In this document: positions 1 to 10,781 of the stretch, piece after piece
Numbering within the stretch: the first letter of the stretch is position 1
Layout: each line of letters opens with the position of its first letter
Source of the DNA: Saccharum officinarum
Taxonomy: Eukaryota; Streptophyta; Magnoliopsida; Poales; Poaceae
Direction: 5' to 3'
Length of the DNA stretch: 64,000 nucleotides
Assembly (NCBI GenBank): GCA_020631735.1
Contig: CM036215.1
Span: forward strand, 11,930,346-11,994,345
Made by a program: the position numbers and the translations under genes
The notes under the pieces: model-generated
The model's database searches: none
The model's input: the letters and a program-made list of their open reading frames with translations, nothing else
Told to the model about the DNA's origin: nothing

Positions 1-1076
1 CCTCTAAGCTTCCACCACTTCGTTCTCGCAATCTTGGCCCGTTTGTCCCGGTGGACACGTACCCGAAAGCGAAAGTCCGCCACTACAAGCTTATGTTGAG
101 GGACAACACACTCCCCAGGTAACACCTTACAATCAAAGCAAGCACGTCTATCCTCCCTCCTTGCAAGGATAAAATCGATCTGGCTCGAGTATTGTCCACT
201 ACGAAAGGTTACTAGATGAGATTCCCTCTTCCTAAAGAGGGTGTTCGCTATCAACAAGTCATAGGCTAGCGCGAAGTTCAAAACATCCTCCCCCTCTTGA
301 TTCCTACTACCATACCCGAACCCCCCGTGCACCCGCTCGAAACCTACATTAGTCGCACCAACATGGCCGTTGAGGTCTCCTCCTATAAAGAGTTTCTCGC
401 TGATAGGCACGGTACTAACCATGCTATCAAGATCTTCCCAAAACTGCCTCTTGGTGCCCTCGCTAAGACCTACCTGAGGGGCATAGGCACTGATCACATT
501 CAGAGCCGAATCTCCAACTAGCAGCTTGACCAAGATAATCCGGTCGCCTTGCCTCCTAACATCAACGACTCCATCCTTAAGGCTCCTATCAATCAAGATG
601 CCTACACCATTCCTACCCGATGTTGTCCCCGTGTACCAAAGTTTGAAGCCAGTATCCTCCACCTCCTTCGCCTTCTGGCCCCTCCATTTAGTCTCCTGAA
701 CGCATAGAATATTTACACGCCTTCTAATTGCTGCATCGACTAGCTCTCTTAGCTTACCCGTTAGGGACCCTACATTCCAGCTACCTAGACGAATCCTAGT
801 TGGCTCGGCTAGCTTCCTTACCCTTCGCACCCGTCGAGGGAAGTGCGAAGACCCTTGCTCATTTTTCACTACACCCGGGCGTAGATGTAGCGCGCCACTA
901 AGGTTGCGACGGCCCGACCCTTGCTCATTTTTCATCGTACCCGGGTCACGATACGACGCGCCACTAAGGGGATGACGACCCGGCCCTTGCCCATTTAACA
1001 CCACACCCGGGTTCCGATGTAGCGCGTCGCTAAGAGGGTTACGCCCCAACGAATCTCTTGTGGGTTTCAAATCCAT
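1..1076 (-). CDS. LINE (non-LTR retrotransposon) endonuclease, partial
   Basis: An open minus-strand frame runs from an ATG at 1076 off the left edge of the window. It encodes an apurinic/apyrimidinic-type endonuclease of a LINE, the enzyme that nicks target DNA to prime reverse transcription. Visible family motifs in order are LGSWNVGSLTGKL, VQETKW, VISAYAPQ, GGDLNGHVG, SQIDFILARR and HKLVVADF, which cover the catalytic Asn, Glu, Asp and His positions of the exonuclease-endonuclease-phosphatase fold. The first 80 or so residues are a degenerate 22-residue tandem repeat, about three copies (LSGALH..PGVVKNEQGSG). The frame has no stop in 1,076 bases, so this part looks recent. Reverse transcriptase would lie to the left, outside the window. 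Plant annotations often mislabel such frames as craniofacial development protein 2-like. Confidence 0.85.
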   Translation of the reverse strand, partial: MDLKPTRDSLGRNPLSDALHRNPGVVLNGQGPGRHPLSGASYRDPGTMKNEQGSGRRNLSGALHLRPGVVKNEQGSSHFPRRVRRVRKLAEPTRIRLGSWNVGSLTGKLRELVDAAIRRRVNILCVQETKWRGQKAKEVEDTGFKLWYTGTTSGRNGVGILIDRSLKDGVVDVRRQGDRIILVKLLVGDSALNVISAYAPQVGLSEGTKRQFWEDLDSMVSTVPISEKLFIGGDLNGHVGATNVGFERVHGGFGYGSRNQEGEDVLNFALAYDLLIANTLFRKRESHLVTFRSGQYSSQIDFILARREDRRACFDCKVLPGECVVPQHKLVVADFRFRVRVHRDKRAKIARTKWWKLR

Positions 1077-2315
1077 GAGAGTGGCTGTTTTTTTACTGTT
1101 GGTTTGCCAGACCTTAACACACCCTCCTCCTTTACCCGGGCTTGGGACCGGCTATGTTGAGACGACTTAAGAAAGTCTTCCAGTCAACATAGGCGGAGTT
1201 CAACTTCATCAAGATAATGAAATAATTTATTCCATTTTTATTTAGTTTCCATTGACAATACATCAGATCACGAAAGTTACAAGAAAAAATACACCCACTG
1301 TTACAAAGATAGACATATGACCTAAGGCCAATATATCTCCTCCAAAAGATAAAAAAAAATAGGAGTAACAATAATCCCCAACATGCTTACTATGTTGTCA
1401 AACTTTTGCGTTTTTTTACGTCTTCTCCAAAAAAAAATCAATCTAACCATAAAAAAAGTGAGAGTGGAACCTACGCTCGAGCCAAATTAAACATACATGA
1501 AGAACAACAACTCTAAATGTTGACTGAGGTTTGATCAACAAGCCAAGAAACCAACACCACACCATCACAAAAGGGCATTATAAATCCAACAAAGACACTG
1601 ACTGCATTTGGAGACACTGGATACTGGAACTTGGCAACAGGAAGTCCCCAAGGTGCACCGATGTGGATTTGTTGGTGGTAGCGGTGAAAGTCTATCTCGT
1701 CCCTGTGTGTTTCATCAGCCGTATATAGCAATCGTAATACCATAACTAGTTTATCAAATTCTACGCAAGTAGGCTTAGTAATAAATAAATTCAACCTAAA
1801 ACGGAACATGCGTTTGGACACGGTGAAGACATTCGTCCGTCCACGTACAGTGTCCCTGGGCACACCATCCAGGCGACCAGGCAGAGCTGGTGCCACCGCG
1901 TGGGATGGGAGTCCCTGGGCGTGGATCTCGCTGAAGGAGCCTACTGAACAACTAGTAGAAAGCACGCGCCCTCGCGTGCGTGGGCGAAGAGAGCGTGGCA
2001 GGTACAGAAGAAAGCATATGTTATAAATTAGACTTAAATGAATATGTTTATCAAGGAATGGTCGCTAGAGAGACTAATGCTATAGTTCATTAGACAACAA
2101 AAGCCTCAATATTAAAGATAAGTCAACGTAACGAAGTACCCTAAAGACAGATTGCTATCATGATCATGATAAGGCAGCAATGAGTAGCTACTAAAATAAG
2201 CTTCAATTTTTGTATCCCTTCCCCGATGAATCAGCAGCTTGAAAGTGATGAGTTAGCAATTTGCAAAATCAAGTGTTTCCCATGATTGAGAAAAGCAAAG
2301 GTGGAATTTGAAGCC
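1077..2315. other. No supported gene; LINE 5' flank and AT-rich spacer
   Basis: The first few hundred bases are probably the 5' untranslated part of the LINE on the minus strand. A 150-codon minus-strand frame at 1513-1965 has no recognisable domain. I see nothing else that can be supported. Confidence 0.4.
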
Positions 2316-5300
2316 TCATTCTTTGTCAAAGCATTCAGCATCACACGTTGGCCCATCTGTAAAGAGAGAAACATCTACATCTTTAGATAAATCAGCCCGA
2401 TACAGGAAACCGGGAAACCGAACCGATTTTTTCAGGAAAACCTATATGTAGTTGTATAGGATAAGAATTGAGTTAGAAATGCATTGTAAACATCTGGGAG
2501 ACCACATTCTATATTGGCAAAGACTGTAGTAGAAGCTATTGCTGCATGAGATATCCACTGCATAAAAATGTCACAGATTTTAACAGCAATATGAAAAAGT
2601 GTATTATGGAAACTTAAGATTGGAGGTACGGTACGTACAGGAGTTGCGAAAGTAGCCCATTCCAGCGCACCACATCAGGTCAGAAGCAAACAATCCTTAG
2701 TACCACATAAGGAAGTTTTTCGCTGCATAAGCAACTCATGTAAAACATTTCTTTTACCAAACAACTATGTTCAAATGGAACATTAAAAAATAGCTTGCTA
2801 ATTATATGGTGTTCTCTACTCGACCAACTGCCGCAGGCAAAAGTATTTTAAAATGATTCATGTAACCATATAATTGTCTGAACTTTGAAAGGTTGTTATG
2901 GCTTAGAGCATAACACGCACTGCACCTATAACCAAGCTTTATTTCCCTTGAATACCAACTAAGAAAATACCTAACAGAGACATGCATGTGCACTGTCTAA
3001 TTTGACTTACACTGAATATTTTTAGTGTTCAATTAGACTTCCTTAACAACAGAGTATGCAAAGAATTATTGCTTTTTTTTTGTGCCCACCTGCTTGACGA
3101 CAAGCATAGTAAGCTCTGTAGCCATCTTTCCGAACAATGAGTCTGCCATTGGTCGACAATTATCAGCATTCTGGATCAAGTCTCATATAAAATGGAGCAT
3201 GCGGCACTTTCTGCAGAGCAAATCCGAATTAGGTCGTTGGACCATCCATCACAAAAAAAAAAAACTATCAATTCTAAATAAAGGTGAGGGCACTACAATA
3301 AATACCAAATCTATAAAATTGACAGGAATTTGTGTGTAACGTATAGATGAACCAAACTCGAAATGAAGCATAGGACATTTGAAGAGTTGTTCTAGCCATT
3401 AGACACATGTAGTTTTGAAGGTCATGAAACTCTCTTCCTTTGTACGTGCACATGAAGAACATGCAGTAAATATGATTATATATATGCATGTGCAGAGAAA
3501 TTTTTATGAAATAACAGAGTGAATTATGGCTTTATTATAAATGGCGAACCTGCATGAATAAAATATACTAAAGGGAACTGCATACCTCCCGATACTCAGA
3601 CTCAAATTTAGACAGTTCGGATCGATTTGCAGTCATGTTTGCCACTACGCTTCGTGGCTTCTTTTTTTCAAGCAGAGAAGGGCTCAGCACATACAACCTC
3701 AATAATAATATAGCTCACACCTTTGAAGAAATTGTCACCTGAAAATGATTGAGTTTCAGTAATCTGTGATATAGTCACACATGCCTATATATGGTGCAAC
3801 AGGAAATGGTATTACCATATACAGCAAAACAATGTGTTTTTGCTTTCAGCTTATTTACTTCACAAGGTTGAAAGGCAGCCAATCTGGAGAGAAGTGGTGC
3901 GGTAGCAGCCACCTGGCCATTTTAGTGGTCAGTAAATCTATACCTAGGCCCCGTTTACTTCACATGCCAACCCAAAATATTTCCTCTTCCACCTATCACA
4001 TCAAATCTTTAAACGCATGCATGGAGCATTAAATGTAGGTAAAAAATAACTAATTACATAGTTTGTCTGTAAATGTCGAGACGAATCTTTTAAGCCTAGT
4101 TAGTCCATGGTTGAATAAATTTTGCCAAATAACAACGAAAGGTGCTACAGTAACTTTTCATCCACTTTTCCCTAACTAAACACACCCCTAGACATGGATA
4201 GCAGAATACTCCCTCCATCCCAAATTATAAGACGTTTGACTTTTTTGACACCAAGTTTGACCACTCGTCTTATTCAAAATTTTTTGCAAAACATCACTTC
4301 TTTTGTTGTGGCTTGCTTTATTAATAATATTTCTTTAAAATGACTTAAATTTCCTTATATTTGCTCAAATTTTTTGAATAAGACGAATGATCAAACTTGA
4401 GGTCAAAAAAAAGTGAAATGTCTTATAATTTGGGATGGAGGAAGTATTTAATAATGAATTCAAGGTACACATAGCTTATCCCCTAGGAGAGTGAGAGACT
4501 TTGCAGGATAAAGTGTATGGATGGTCGAGACCCTTGGTAATGGTTAAGAGCATATTCAGGTTTACATATACCACAGAAATACTTCGTACAGGTCCAATTG
4601 AATACTGATTTTGTGAGTCTAAGATAAAAAAATACAAAATTAACCTATAAAGTCAGGATGGAAAATTTTACGGGCAACAATATTAGTATATTACTACACT
4701 GTCATAAATCATGTTGAGGGGACTCGCTCGAAGCACATGATATATTGTAGAATGAACAGTTACCAAACACATTTCCAGCGACCAATAAAGCATTACCGAT
4801 GCTGACATACTACAGTCATGTTGCTAAATCACACAGGATCAAACTTGTAAGAAATACCAAATTTCACATGTTTGGCGTTGTATGGTTGGCAGAATGGAAG
4901 GAGATAAACCAATAACCAATAGAACTTTGTCTTTCAAAAATGGTAAGCTGGGCACACACATGTGTACCTGTAAAGCAGGGCCTAATCCACCATTGTCCTG
5001 AAGCTGAAAATACGACAACTGAAAAAAGAAGTGTGAACAAACTTGTTTTCCTGCAATTGCACAATATATCAAGTACTTGGTTTATCTAAACATTCTACGC
5101 TGCGATAATATGCACAACTAAAGAGAATCAGGTAAGCATCTAACAACTATCATAATCTAGTAACAATGAAAGTGAACTAATATTTTCCACTGAAAAGGTA
5201 GACCTATCCAGTAGATAAAAACCAAATAGGTTGCTTATGGAATACTATAGTTAAAACAAGAGATGCCTATGAGTGAATGGACGTAATCAAAATACATCTG

Positions 5301-6003
5301 CAATTACAATATATCAAGTACTTGGTTTATCTAAACGTTCTATGTTGTGACAATATAAACAACTAAAGAGAATCAGGTTAGCATCTAACGATTATCGTAA
5401 TTTAGTAACAATGTAAGTGAACTAATATTTTCCACTAAAAAGGTAGACCTATCCAGTAGATAAAAACCAAATAGATGAACGGACATAATCAAGATACATG
5501 GTCAATTTTGTAAGAAGAAAAGGAAAATATGTACCTGTGGAACATGGAATTTAGAACCGAAACACAATAAATGGTAAAAAAATCTGCACAAGAACCATAA
5601 TTCAGCAAGCTAAAATTGGAGCATGCTAACAACAATGGAGCAGGGAGAGCAGCTCTGACCATGGCATCGAGGGCTGGTGTTGCTCCGGCTCATCTCCATC
5701 TTGAAACCTCGGCCGCAATAGTCGGCTCATCCAAAAATTTCTCACCTGCTTCCTGTACGGACAAAAGAAGGAGAGAGGGAGAGAGCTGGGCGCGAGGGTG
5801 GGTCGCCGCCGTCTAGCTCGCGCGCCAGCCATCTCTGTTCGCGCCGCCGACCAGCCGCGCACCCGTGGGGAGGACCGGCAATGGAGGGGCCAAACCCTAG
5901 GCCACTGTTTGCTGCTGCGACCCGTTGCCTTGCGCCGCGAGGAGGAAGGGGCATGGTGGAGGAGCAGGAGGAGTAGGAGGAGGAGGACAAGGGAGGCTGC
6001 CAC
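2316..6003 (-). CDS. Unrecognised small multi-exon gene candidate
   Basis: I do not recognise this protein. On the minus strand a chain of phase-compatible exons with GT-AG borders can be read: a GC-rich first exon ending at 5746 (start uncertain; in-frame ATGs at 6003 and 5832), then 4968-5018 (DNGGLGPALQ), a possible 18-bp micro-exon 3721-3738, 3586-3660 (SVVANMTANRSELSKFESEY), 3090-3170 (ADSLFGKMATELTMLVVKQ), 2503-2557 (WISHAAIASTTVFANIEC) and 2316-2356 ending in TGA (DGPTCDAECFDKE). The three middle-to-late exons join in phase 0 with no stop. The predicted protein is short, hydrophilic and partly helical, with no signal peptide I trust. GC content peaks at the 5' end, as in many grass genes. 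It could be a real small gene, a long non-coding RNA or an old gene fragment. Exon choice, especially the micro-exon and the start, is inference. Confidence 0.4.
3947..4187. mobile_element. MITE, short-TIR family A (GGCCCCGTTTA...)
   Basis: The ends GGCCCCGTTTAC and AACTAAACACACCC are imperfect inverted repeats, and CTA lies on both sides (3944-3946 and 4188-4190), which fits a 3-bp target duplication. The interior (GCATGGAGCATTAAAT, CGAATCTTTTAAGCC) matches the copy at 43339-43567. The element sits in an intron of the candidate gene. Confidence 0.7.
4209..4444. mobile_element. Stowaway-like MITE
   Basis: The terminal inverted repeat CTCCCTCCATCCCAAATTAT is mirrored at the right end (ATAATTTGGGATGGAGGAAG), and TA lies on both sides (4207-4208, 4445-4446). 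This is the Tc1/mariner (Stowaway) signature. Length is 236 bp. Confidence 0.85.
5051..5500. repeat. Local tandem duplication in an intron
   Basis: The stretch from 5051 (CTGCAATT..ATATCAAGTACTTGG) to about 5297 is repeated at 5299-5500 with about 95% identity over 175 bases. The second copy lacks about 50 bases near its right end. Both contain GAATCAGGT.AGCATCTAAC and CCTATCCAGTAGATAAAAAC. Confidence 0.85.
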
Positions 6004-7062
6004 CGCTGCGCGAAGGGCCAGCCACCGCCGAGGTCGCCCCGCGACTCGGGAGCGAGGAAGGGAGCGTATAGGAGAGAGAGAGAGGAGGGGATGAGAAGTT
6101 TCCTAAAGGAGAATCAGGAGCTGGAGTATATATTTGCTCCACTGGATTCGCACGAGAAGCCGCAGAAGCTAGCAAAATCAACCCTAAGTGACGAGGGGCC
6201 GGCAGAAGCAGATTCCAACGGAAGCGGCTACAAGAAATCTGGGCCACACGATGGAGGATCGGACGGCTAGGAACAATTAGGGCGACGTGGACGGCGCTTC
6301 CTATCGAGAACCTTGGTTGGAAGCCACTACTGGGGGTTTGATTCATCATCAACGTTGATAGGCTGCGACAATGTGATCCTTTCATCTCCCATGATACTCA
6401 TCTTAGTCATGGATTATACTTAATACATTAATTTAATCAAAAAAATCAAGTGATGATAGACAGTTGCGGGCTTTCTTCCAAGAGGTCCTAGATGACGTAG
6501 TTCTCTTCTTACGGCCTTGTTGTGTGGCGCATATGGACATGATCATGAGAATTTCCCCATACGTTCCAAATCATAAGTGTTTGTGTTTCTCTAAGTATAT
6601 AATCTTTTATCTTTATTATGCATGTAGATATATACTATGTCTGAGATATATATATAACAAAAGCTATGTGACCAGAAAAGCCAAAACGACTTATAATTTC
6701 AAATAGAGGAAGTATCTAATTAGGGATTTCACTCCATGGGATACGGGTTGTGAATGACGACTTTGTGGCATTTAGTGACCTGATAATAAGTGAGTTGCAG
6801 AGTAAAGGATGATCGACATGTGAGAGGTAGGCCTCTCATTCCCAAACCTAGATACTTTGCCAATTCATTAAGCCCATTCAAATATGGAAGAACAAAAATG
6901 TTTACAATCACGATACTTTGCCAATTGTTAACCCAGTTCAAATGCTGAAGAATAGATGTCTTTACAAAATAAAAAAGCAAAAGCGGGAGGTCTCGACTTC
7001 AACTCTCGATCAACGAAAACATTTTTATATTGTCTGGTTTCTTTTTTCTTAACAAAAAAAAA
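6004..7062. other. Spacer with a MITE remnant
   Basis: No supported gene. Positions 6670-6715 look like the right end of a degenerate Stowaway MITE (AAAACGACTTATAATTTC...GAGGAAGTA). The left end is not recognisable. The GC-rich part just above 6004 may be promoter and 5' leader of the minus-strand candidate gene. Confidence 0.35.
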
Positions 7063-7706
7063 AATACATGCTTTGGAAAAGTAGGTCGCAGGTACAATTT
7101 CTCCTTTTCAATTTTTTAAAAAACTAAACTTGAATAATACCAATAATTTGAACGACTCAGCTTTGCAAAATTTGTTAAATAAAGCTACTGACCCCTTTCT
7201 AGACTCTTTCCCACTTTGAATGAACAGTACACGTTTTTGGAAAACTGGTTGCAGACACAATTTCGGAGATGCTAGCACCCGGACGTCTGAGTCCGTATGC
7301 TTGCACGTGCTAGCCCATGTCCCGTACCCCCGTTTCCTGCGCCTGCTCGTTTCACGTGCCCACGTGGGACCCACGTCGTCCGGATGTCTCCCACGCCGCC
7401 CGACCGCACGAGAGGACCGTCTGCCCGTTCGGTGGCGCCCTAGCAGTTGCAACATCCAGGTGTGGCAAGTGGATCACATTCAACAATGAGCAATATCCGA
7501 TCTACTTTACAACATTCAAATGAAACGCTTGTAACATACGTCTGAAACACTTGCAAACACACAAAAAAAACTTGAAAACACGTGTGTAGCCATTACAAAC
7601 ATTGCAACATCCAGATGAAAACACTTGCAACATACGTATGAAAACACTTGAAACAGTTGCATATATGTGCAATATCCAGATCTTCTTTTGCAACATCAGA
7701 TGAAAC

Positions 7707-8034
7707 TGTTAGAGGAGTCAAGGGTCTATTGGGTCTTAGCCCATTAGGGTTAATTAGTCGCTTGCTTAGGGGCCAAGTTAGACCTCTCTATATAATGAGA
7801 GGAGATGTATCAATCTAAAATCAAGCAAGAGATTAGAAGGAAAAACCTTCTCTCTTGCCGGCCGTGGGCGAAGCCCCGCGGCCGGCGTTCCTAGCGCATC
7901 TCACAGCCCTAGCCGCTGCTCCTCTGCCTCTCGCCGACGTGAACAGTACCCGCGCGGGTACTGTAGCGCGCGGGTACTGTGGCGCCGCCGCCTCTTCCTC
8001 CTCGATCCTCCCAATCTCAACCGCGTCCATAACA
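7707..8034 (+). repeat. 5' LTR of the copia-type element
   Basis: 328 bp, TGTTAG...ATAACA. It contains a TATA box at about 7789 and the extra 16-bp copy of CGCGGGTACTGTGGCG. Confidence 0.9.
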
Positions 8035-8051
8035 ATCTGGTATCAGAGACC

Positions 8052-9386
8052 ATGGCTGGATCCTACGCCTCCATGCCTCCGCCCTCCGCAGCTTCGGGAG
8101 GTCGGCCCCTCACGCTGGAATCCCTCGCCGCCATGATCGCCGAGACGTCGCGGAACATGGCGCGGGTGGAACGGAACATCACGGCGATGCAGTCCGCGTG
8201 GACGGGGCTCACGCAGCTCCCACCACCGCCGGCATCCCTGCCTGCACCAACGACGGCGCCGCCGACCAGCTTCTTCTCCGGTGTGCCCCAAAGCGGGACG
8301 GCGACGCCACTGCACATGCTGTTGTGCCCAACGTCCTCATCTCCCATCCCGACATGGGCACTTATGGGTACGGCACCGGGACCGGACTGCACGACGGCCA
8401 CCTCCCCTACACCAGCGGCCGTGCCCACCTCCGCCGTGCCTTCAGCACCGATCTCCGGGAACTTCTACGGTGACACCGATGGGACGTTGTTCTATGGGGG
8501 CTCCCCTGCCCCATCTGCTGCCATCTTCGCCACCAGGCATGGGCAGCGCACCATCTTCAAGCGGCGGCGGCGTGTCATCGCTGCAGCTCGGCTAGCTGCA
8601 GCAGCCTTGCAGCTGCTCGAAGAGAGGAAGGAGATTGCGCAGGACGGTGCCCGCCAGGTGTCAGCAGCAATGCGGTTGCAGGCTGCTGCACGTGGCCTCC
8701 TTGCGCGTCGGCAGGTGCGGGAGATGCGTGATCTGCAGCTGATTTGGCCCTGCACCCCTTCGCCGCTCCTCCAAGGTGTTCTTCGCCACGTGGAGTTTGA
8801 TCTCGTCCGCTGCGTCGGGGATCTTCAGCATACGTTCGGCGTGCATGCTGTTTTTCCCGCGGGCGGCGAACTCCAACTCTGCAGCAGCGACGGTAGGAGA
8901 GGCGCTCTCTTCCTTGTCCACAACGAGGACGCACTGCCTAGCGCCGCCACATTCCGCCACCGGCCACCGCGAGGACGTCTCCGCTGGTCGCTACTACGAC
9001 CACATCCAATTCCAGGTGGCCATACACATGCACCGCTTTCATCCATATGGTGCCCATGGGATCCAGGTGGCTGTACACGTGCGTATCCAGCGTGCAGATG
9101 GTCTCCACCTTATGTTCAAGGGTCAAAAATAAAGAGTTCGAGTCTATTTCAGGTTGAGAATAATAAAATAAGCCGAGATGTAAAAGGTTTATTTTTACGT
9201 GTTAGGTTTCTGTTTCGTCGAGTCGTCGTTAGGTTGCAGCTCGAGGACGAGTTGCATGTCCAGGTGGGGTGTAGTGTTAGAGGAGTCAAGGGCCTATTGG
9301 GTCTTAGCCCATTAGGGTTAATTAGTCGCTTGCTTAGGGGCCAAGTCAGACCTCTCTATATAATGAGAGGAGATGTATCAATCTAA
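8052..9386 (+). CDS. Gag-like ORF of the non-autonomous copia element, with IQ-like motif
   Basis: The frame starts at an ATG two bases after the primer-binding site and runs 444 codons into the 3' LTR. The N-terminal third is Pro/Ala/Thr-rich with a short helical stretch (MIAETSRNMARVERNITAMQ). Around residues 170-225 there are two Ala/Arg-rich helices; the second, AAMRLQAAARGLLARRQVR, fits the calmodulin-binding IQ consensus (LQ...RG...RR). No zinc knuckle, protease or polymerase is present. Past residue 235 the frame is probably not protein-coding, since other frames are equally open. It may be a reduced gag with an IQ-like segment of gag or host origin. Function is unknown. Confidence 0.45.
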   Translation: MAGSYASMPPPSAASGGRPLTLESLAAMIAETSRNMARVERNITAMQSAWTGLTQLPPPPASLPAPTTAPPTSFFSGVPQSGTATPLHMLLCPTSSSPIPTWALMGTAPGPDCTTATSPTPAAVPTSAVPSAPISGNFYGDTDGTLFYGGSPAPSAAIFATRHGQRTIFKRRRRVIAAARLAAAALQLLEERKEIAQDGARQVSAAMRLQAAARGLLARRQVREMRDLQLIWPCTPSPLLQGVLRHVEFDLVRCVGDLQHTFGVHAVFPAGGELQLCSSDGRRGALFLVHNEDALPSAATFRHRPPRGRLRWSLLRPHPIPGGHTHAPLSSIWCPWDPGGCTRAYPACRWSPPYVQGSKIKSSSLFQVENNKISRDVKGLFLRVRFLFRRVVVRLQLEDELHVQVGCSVRGVKGLLGLSPLGLISRLLRGQVRPLYIMRGDVSI

Positions 9387-9586
9387 AATCAAGCAAGAGA
9401 TTAGAAGGAAAAACCTTCTCTCTTGCCGGCCGTGGGCGAAGCCCCGCGGCCGGCGTTCCTAGCGCATCTCACAGCCCTAGCCGCTGCTCCTCTGCCTCTC
9501 GCCGACGTGAACAGTACCCGCGCGGGTACTGTAGCGCCGCCGCCTCTTCCTCCTCGATCCTCCCAATCTCAACCGCGTCCATAACA
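9275..9586 (+). repeat. 3' LTR of the copia-type element
   Basis: 312 bp. Relative to the 5' LTR it has C for T at two sites and lacks the 16-bp duplication. It is followed directly by the target duplication GAAAC. Confidence 0.9.
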
Positions 9587-10356
9587 GAAACACTTGCAAC
9601 ATACGTCTAAAACAAATAAAACATTTGGAACATACACTTGAAACATACGTGTATAGTATTGCAACATGTGCACCACTCCGACCTACTTTTGCAACGTCGA
9701 TATAAAACACTTGCAACGTACCTCTGAAACATTTGAACATGCACTTGCAACATACGGTTTCAGCACAATGTCACCTTGCTCGCTGGACGAATGGAGGCTT
9801 GTCGTTGTGGAGCTCGATGCCAGCACGGAGGTCGGTGGCAGCGCATGAAGCTTGTGGTGGCGCGGAAGTCGGCTGCGGTGCGAAGGTCAATGGCGACGCA
9901 TGGAGCTCGCGGCGGCACGGAGGTTGGCGGCGACGCATGGAGCTAGTGGCGGCGCGGAGGTCCGACGCAGGCATCTCGCCGACGGATGAAACACAGCCAC
10001 GACAGGAGGCGCGACTCCGGGCGGGGCTTGCGGCGGCGCGAAGGTCCGGCACGGGCATCTTGCTAGCAGAGTGCAGCCATGGCAGGAGGCGCGACTCCGA
10101 GCAGGGGATCACGGCGGCACGGGACCTCCGCGTGGGCATCTCGCCGGCGGATTGAGTGCAGCCATGGCAGCGGGTACAACACCAGGCGGGGAGCGGCGCG
10201 CAGCGCGGGTGGGGCGGTCCGGTCCGTCCGGACACCCTGCAGAGAGCATTTCCGATACAAGAAATTCATCCTGAACAATACCAATAATTTGAACCGAGTC
10301 GCTTGGCAAAATTTTTTAAATAAAGCTACCGACCCCTTTCCAGACTGTTTCCGTCT

Positions 10357-10781
10357 ACTGTAAAGGCAAAATGCAGAAAAGTTGCAGATGATGGTACAAA
10401 GGACGCAGTCTGACTTACAGGCGAATACACATCCAGCACCTGCTCATTCCTGTTCCATCTGAAACCAAATACGACACAACTAGGCACGTCAAACTTGATT
10501 GGCATTTTCATTGCAGCAGATGTTGCAAAATTACATTTCACATATCCTATCCTACAGTCACTCTACAACCTTCAAAACAATCTTGACTCGTTTACGACTC
10601 CATGACTACATTGCTACATGTGCTCCCCATTGCCAGCCTCTAAACACCGCCCTAGAACCTTTGCTTCTCTTGCCAGTTGAAAGACGGACATTTGGAAGTT
10701 GTGTTGGTGTGCAAATGATACATGTCTTTCTTCTTGTGCATCAGCTTGTTCAGTCAGATCTTCAGTTGTTCCCGTGTTAGA
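10357..10781 (-). other. Probable 3' untranslated region of the NRAP gene
   Basis: The sequence downstream of the minus-strand stop at 10782 has no gene of its own. I could not fix the polyadenylation site. Confidence 0.4.

Larger units (their letters stand above)
7707..9586 (+). mobile_element. Non-autonomous Ty1/copia-type LTR retrotransposon
   Basis: Two LTRs (7707-8034 and 9275-9586) begin TGTTAG and end ATAACA. The 5' LTR is followed by a primer-binding site TGGTATCAGAGAC at 8038-8050, complementary to initiator tRNA-Met. The perfect target duplication GAAAC lies at 7702-7706 and 9587-9591. By eye the LTRs differ by two substitutions and one 16-bp tandem duplication (7969-7984 in the 5' copy), so insertion is recent. 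The 1.24-kb interior lacks protease, integrase and reverse transcriptase, so movement would need proteins from elsewhere. A TATA box (CTATATAAT, about 7789) lies in the LTR. Confidence 0.9.
7269..10247. mobile_element. Mutator-like element candidate, family X, host of the copia insertion
   Basis: The left end (GCTAGCACCCGGACGTC) and right end (GTCCGTCCGGACACCCTGC) are weak inverted repeats. The flanks ATTTCGGAG (7260-7268) and ATTTCCGAT (10248-10256) agree at 7 of 9 positions, as expected for an old 9-bp Mutator-type duplication. Subterminal DNA is a degenerate array of TTGCAACAT and TGAAACACTTG motifs (7450-7706 and 9587-9760), then GC-rich sequence. Relatives lie at 38399-39037 (opposite orientation) and 56627-57380. 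No transposase is visible. The class assignment is tentative. Confidence 0.5.
7063..10355. repeat. Tandem-duplicated unit, second copy split by insertions
   Basis: Unit 1 is 7063-7215. Unit 2 is 7227-7267 plus 10248-10355. Both run from TTGGAAAA..GGT.GCAG..ACAATTTC through AATACCAATAATTTGAAC to AAATAAAGCTAC.GACCCCTTTC.AGACT. The 2,979 bases between the halves of unit 2 are an insertion (see 7269-10247). The duplication therefore predates the insertion. Confidence 0.7.

Noticed and set aside
1513..1965. 150-codon minus-strand frame as a gene
   Set aside because: No homology, no splice context, and overlapping frames are of similar quality.
9133..9386. C-terminal part of the 444-codon copia ORF as real protein
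   Set aside because: It reads through non-coding interior into the 3' LTR and looks like an accidental open frame.
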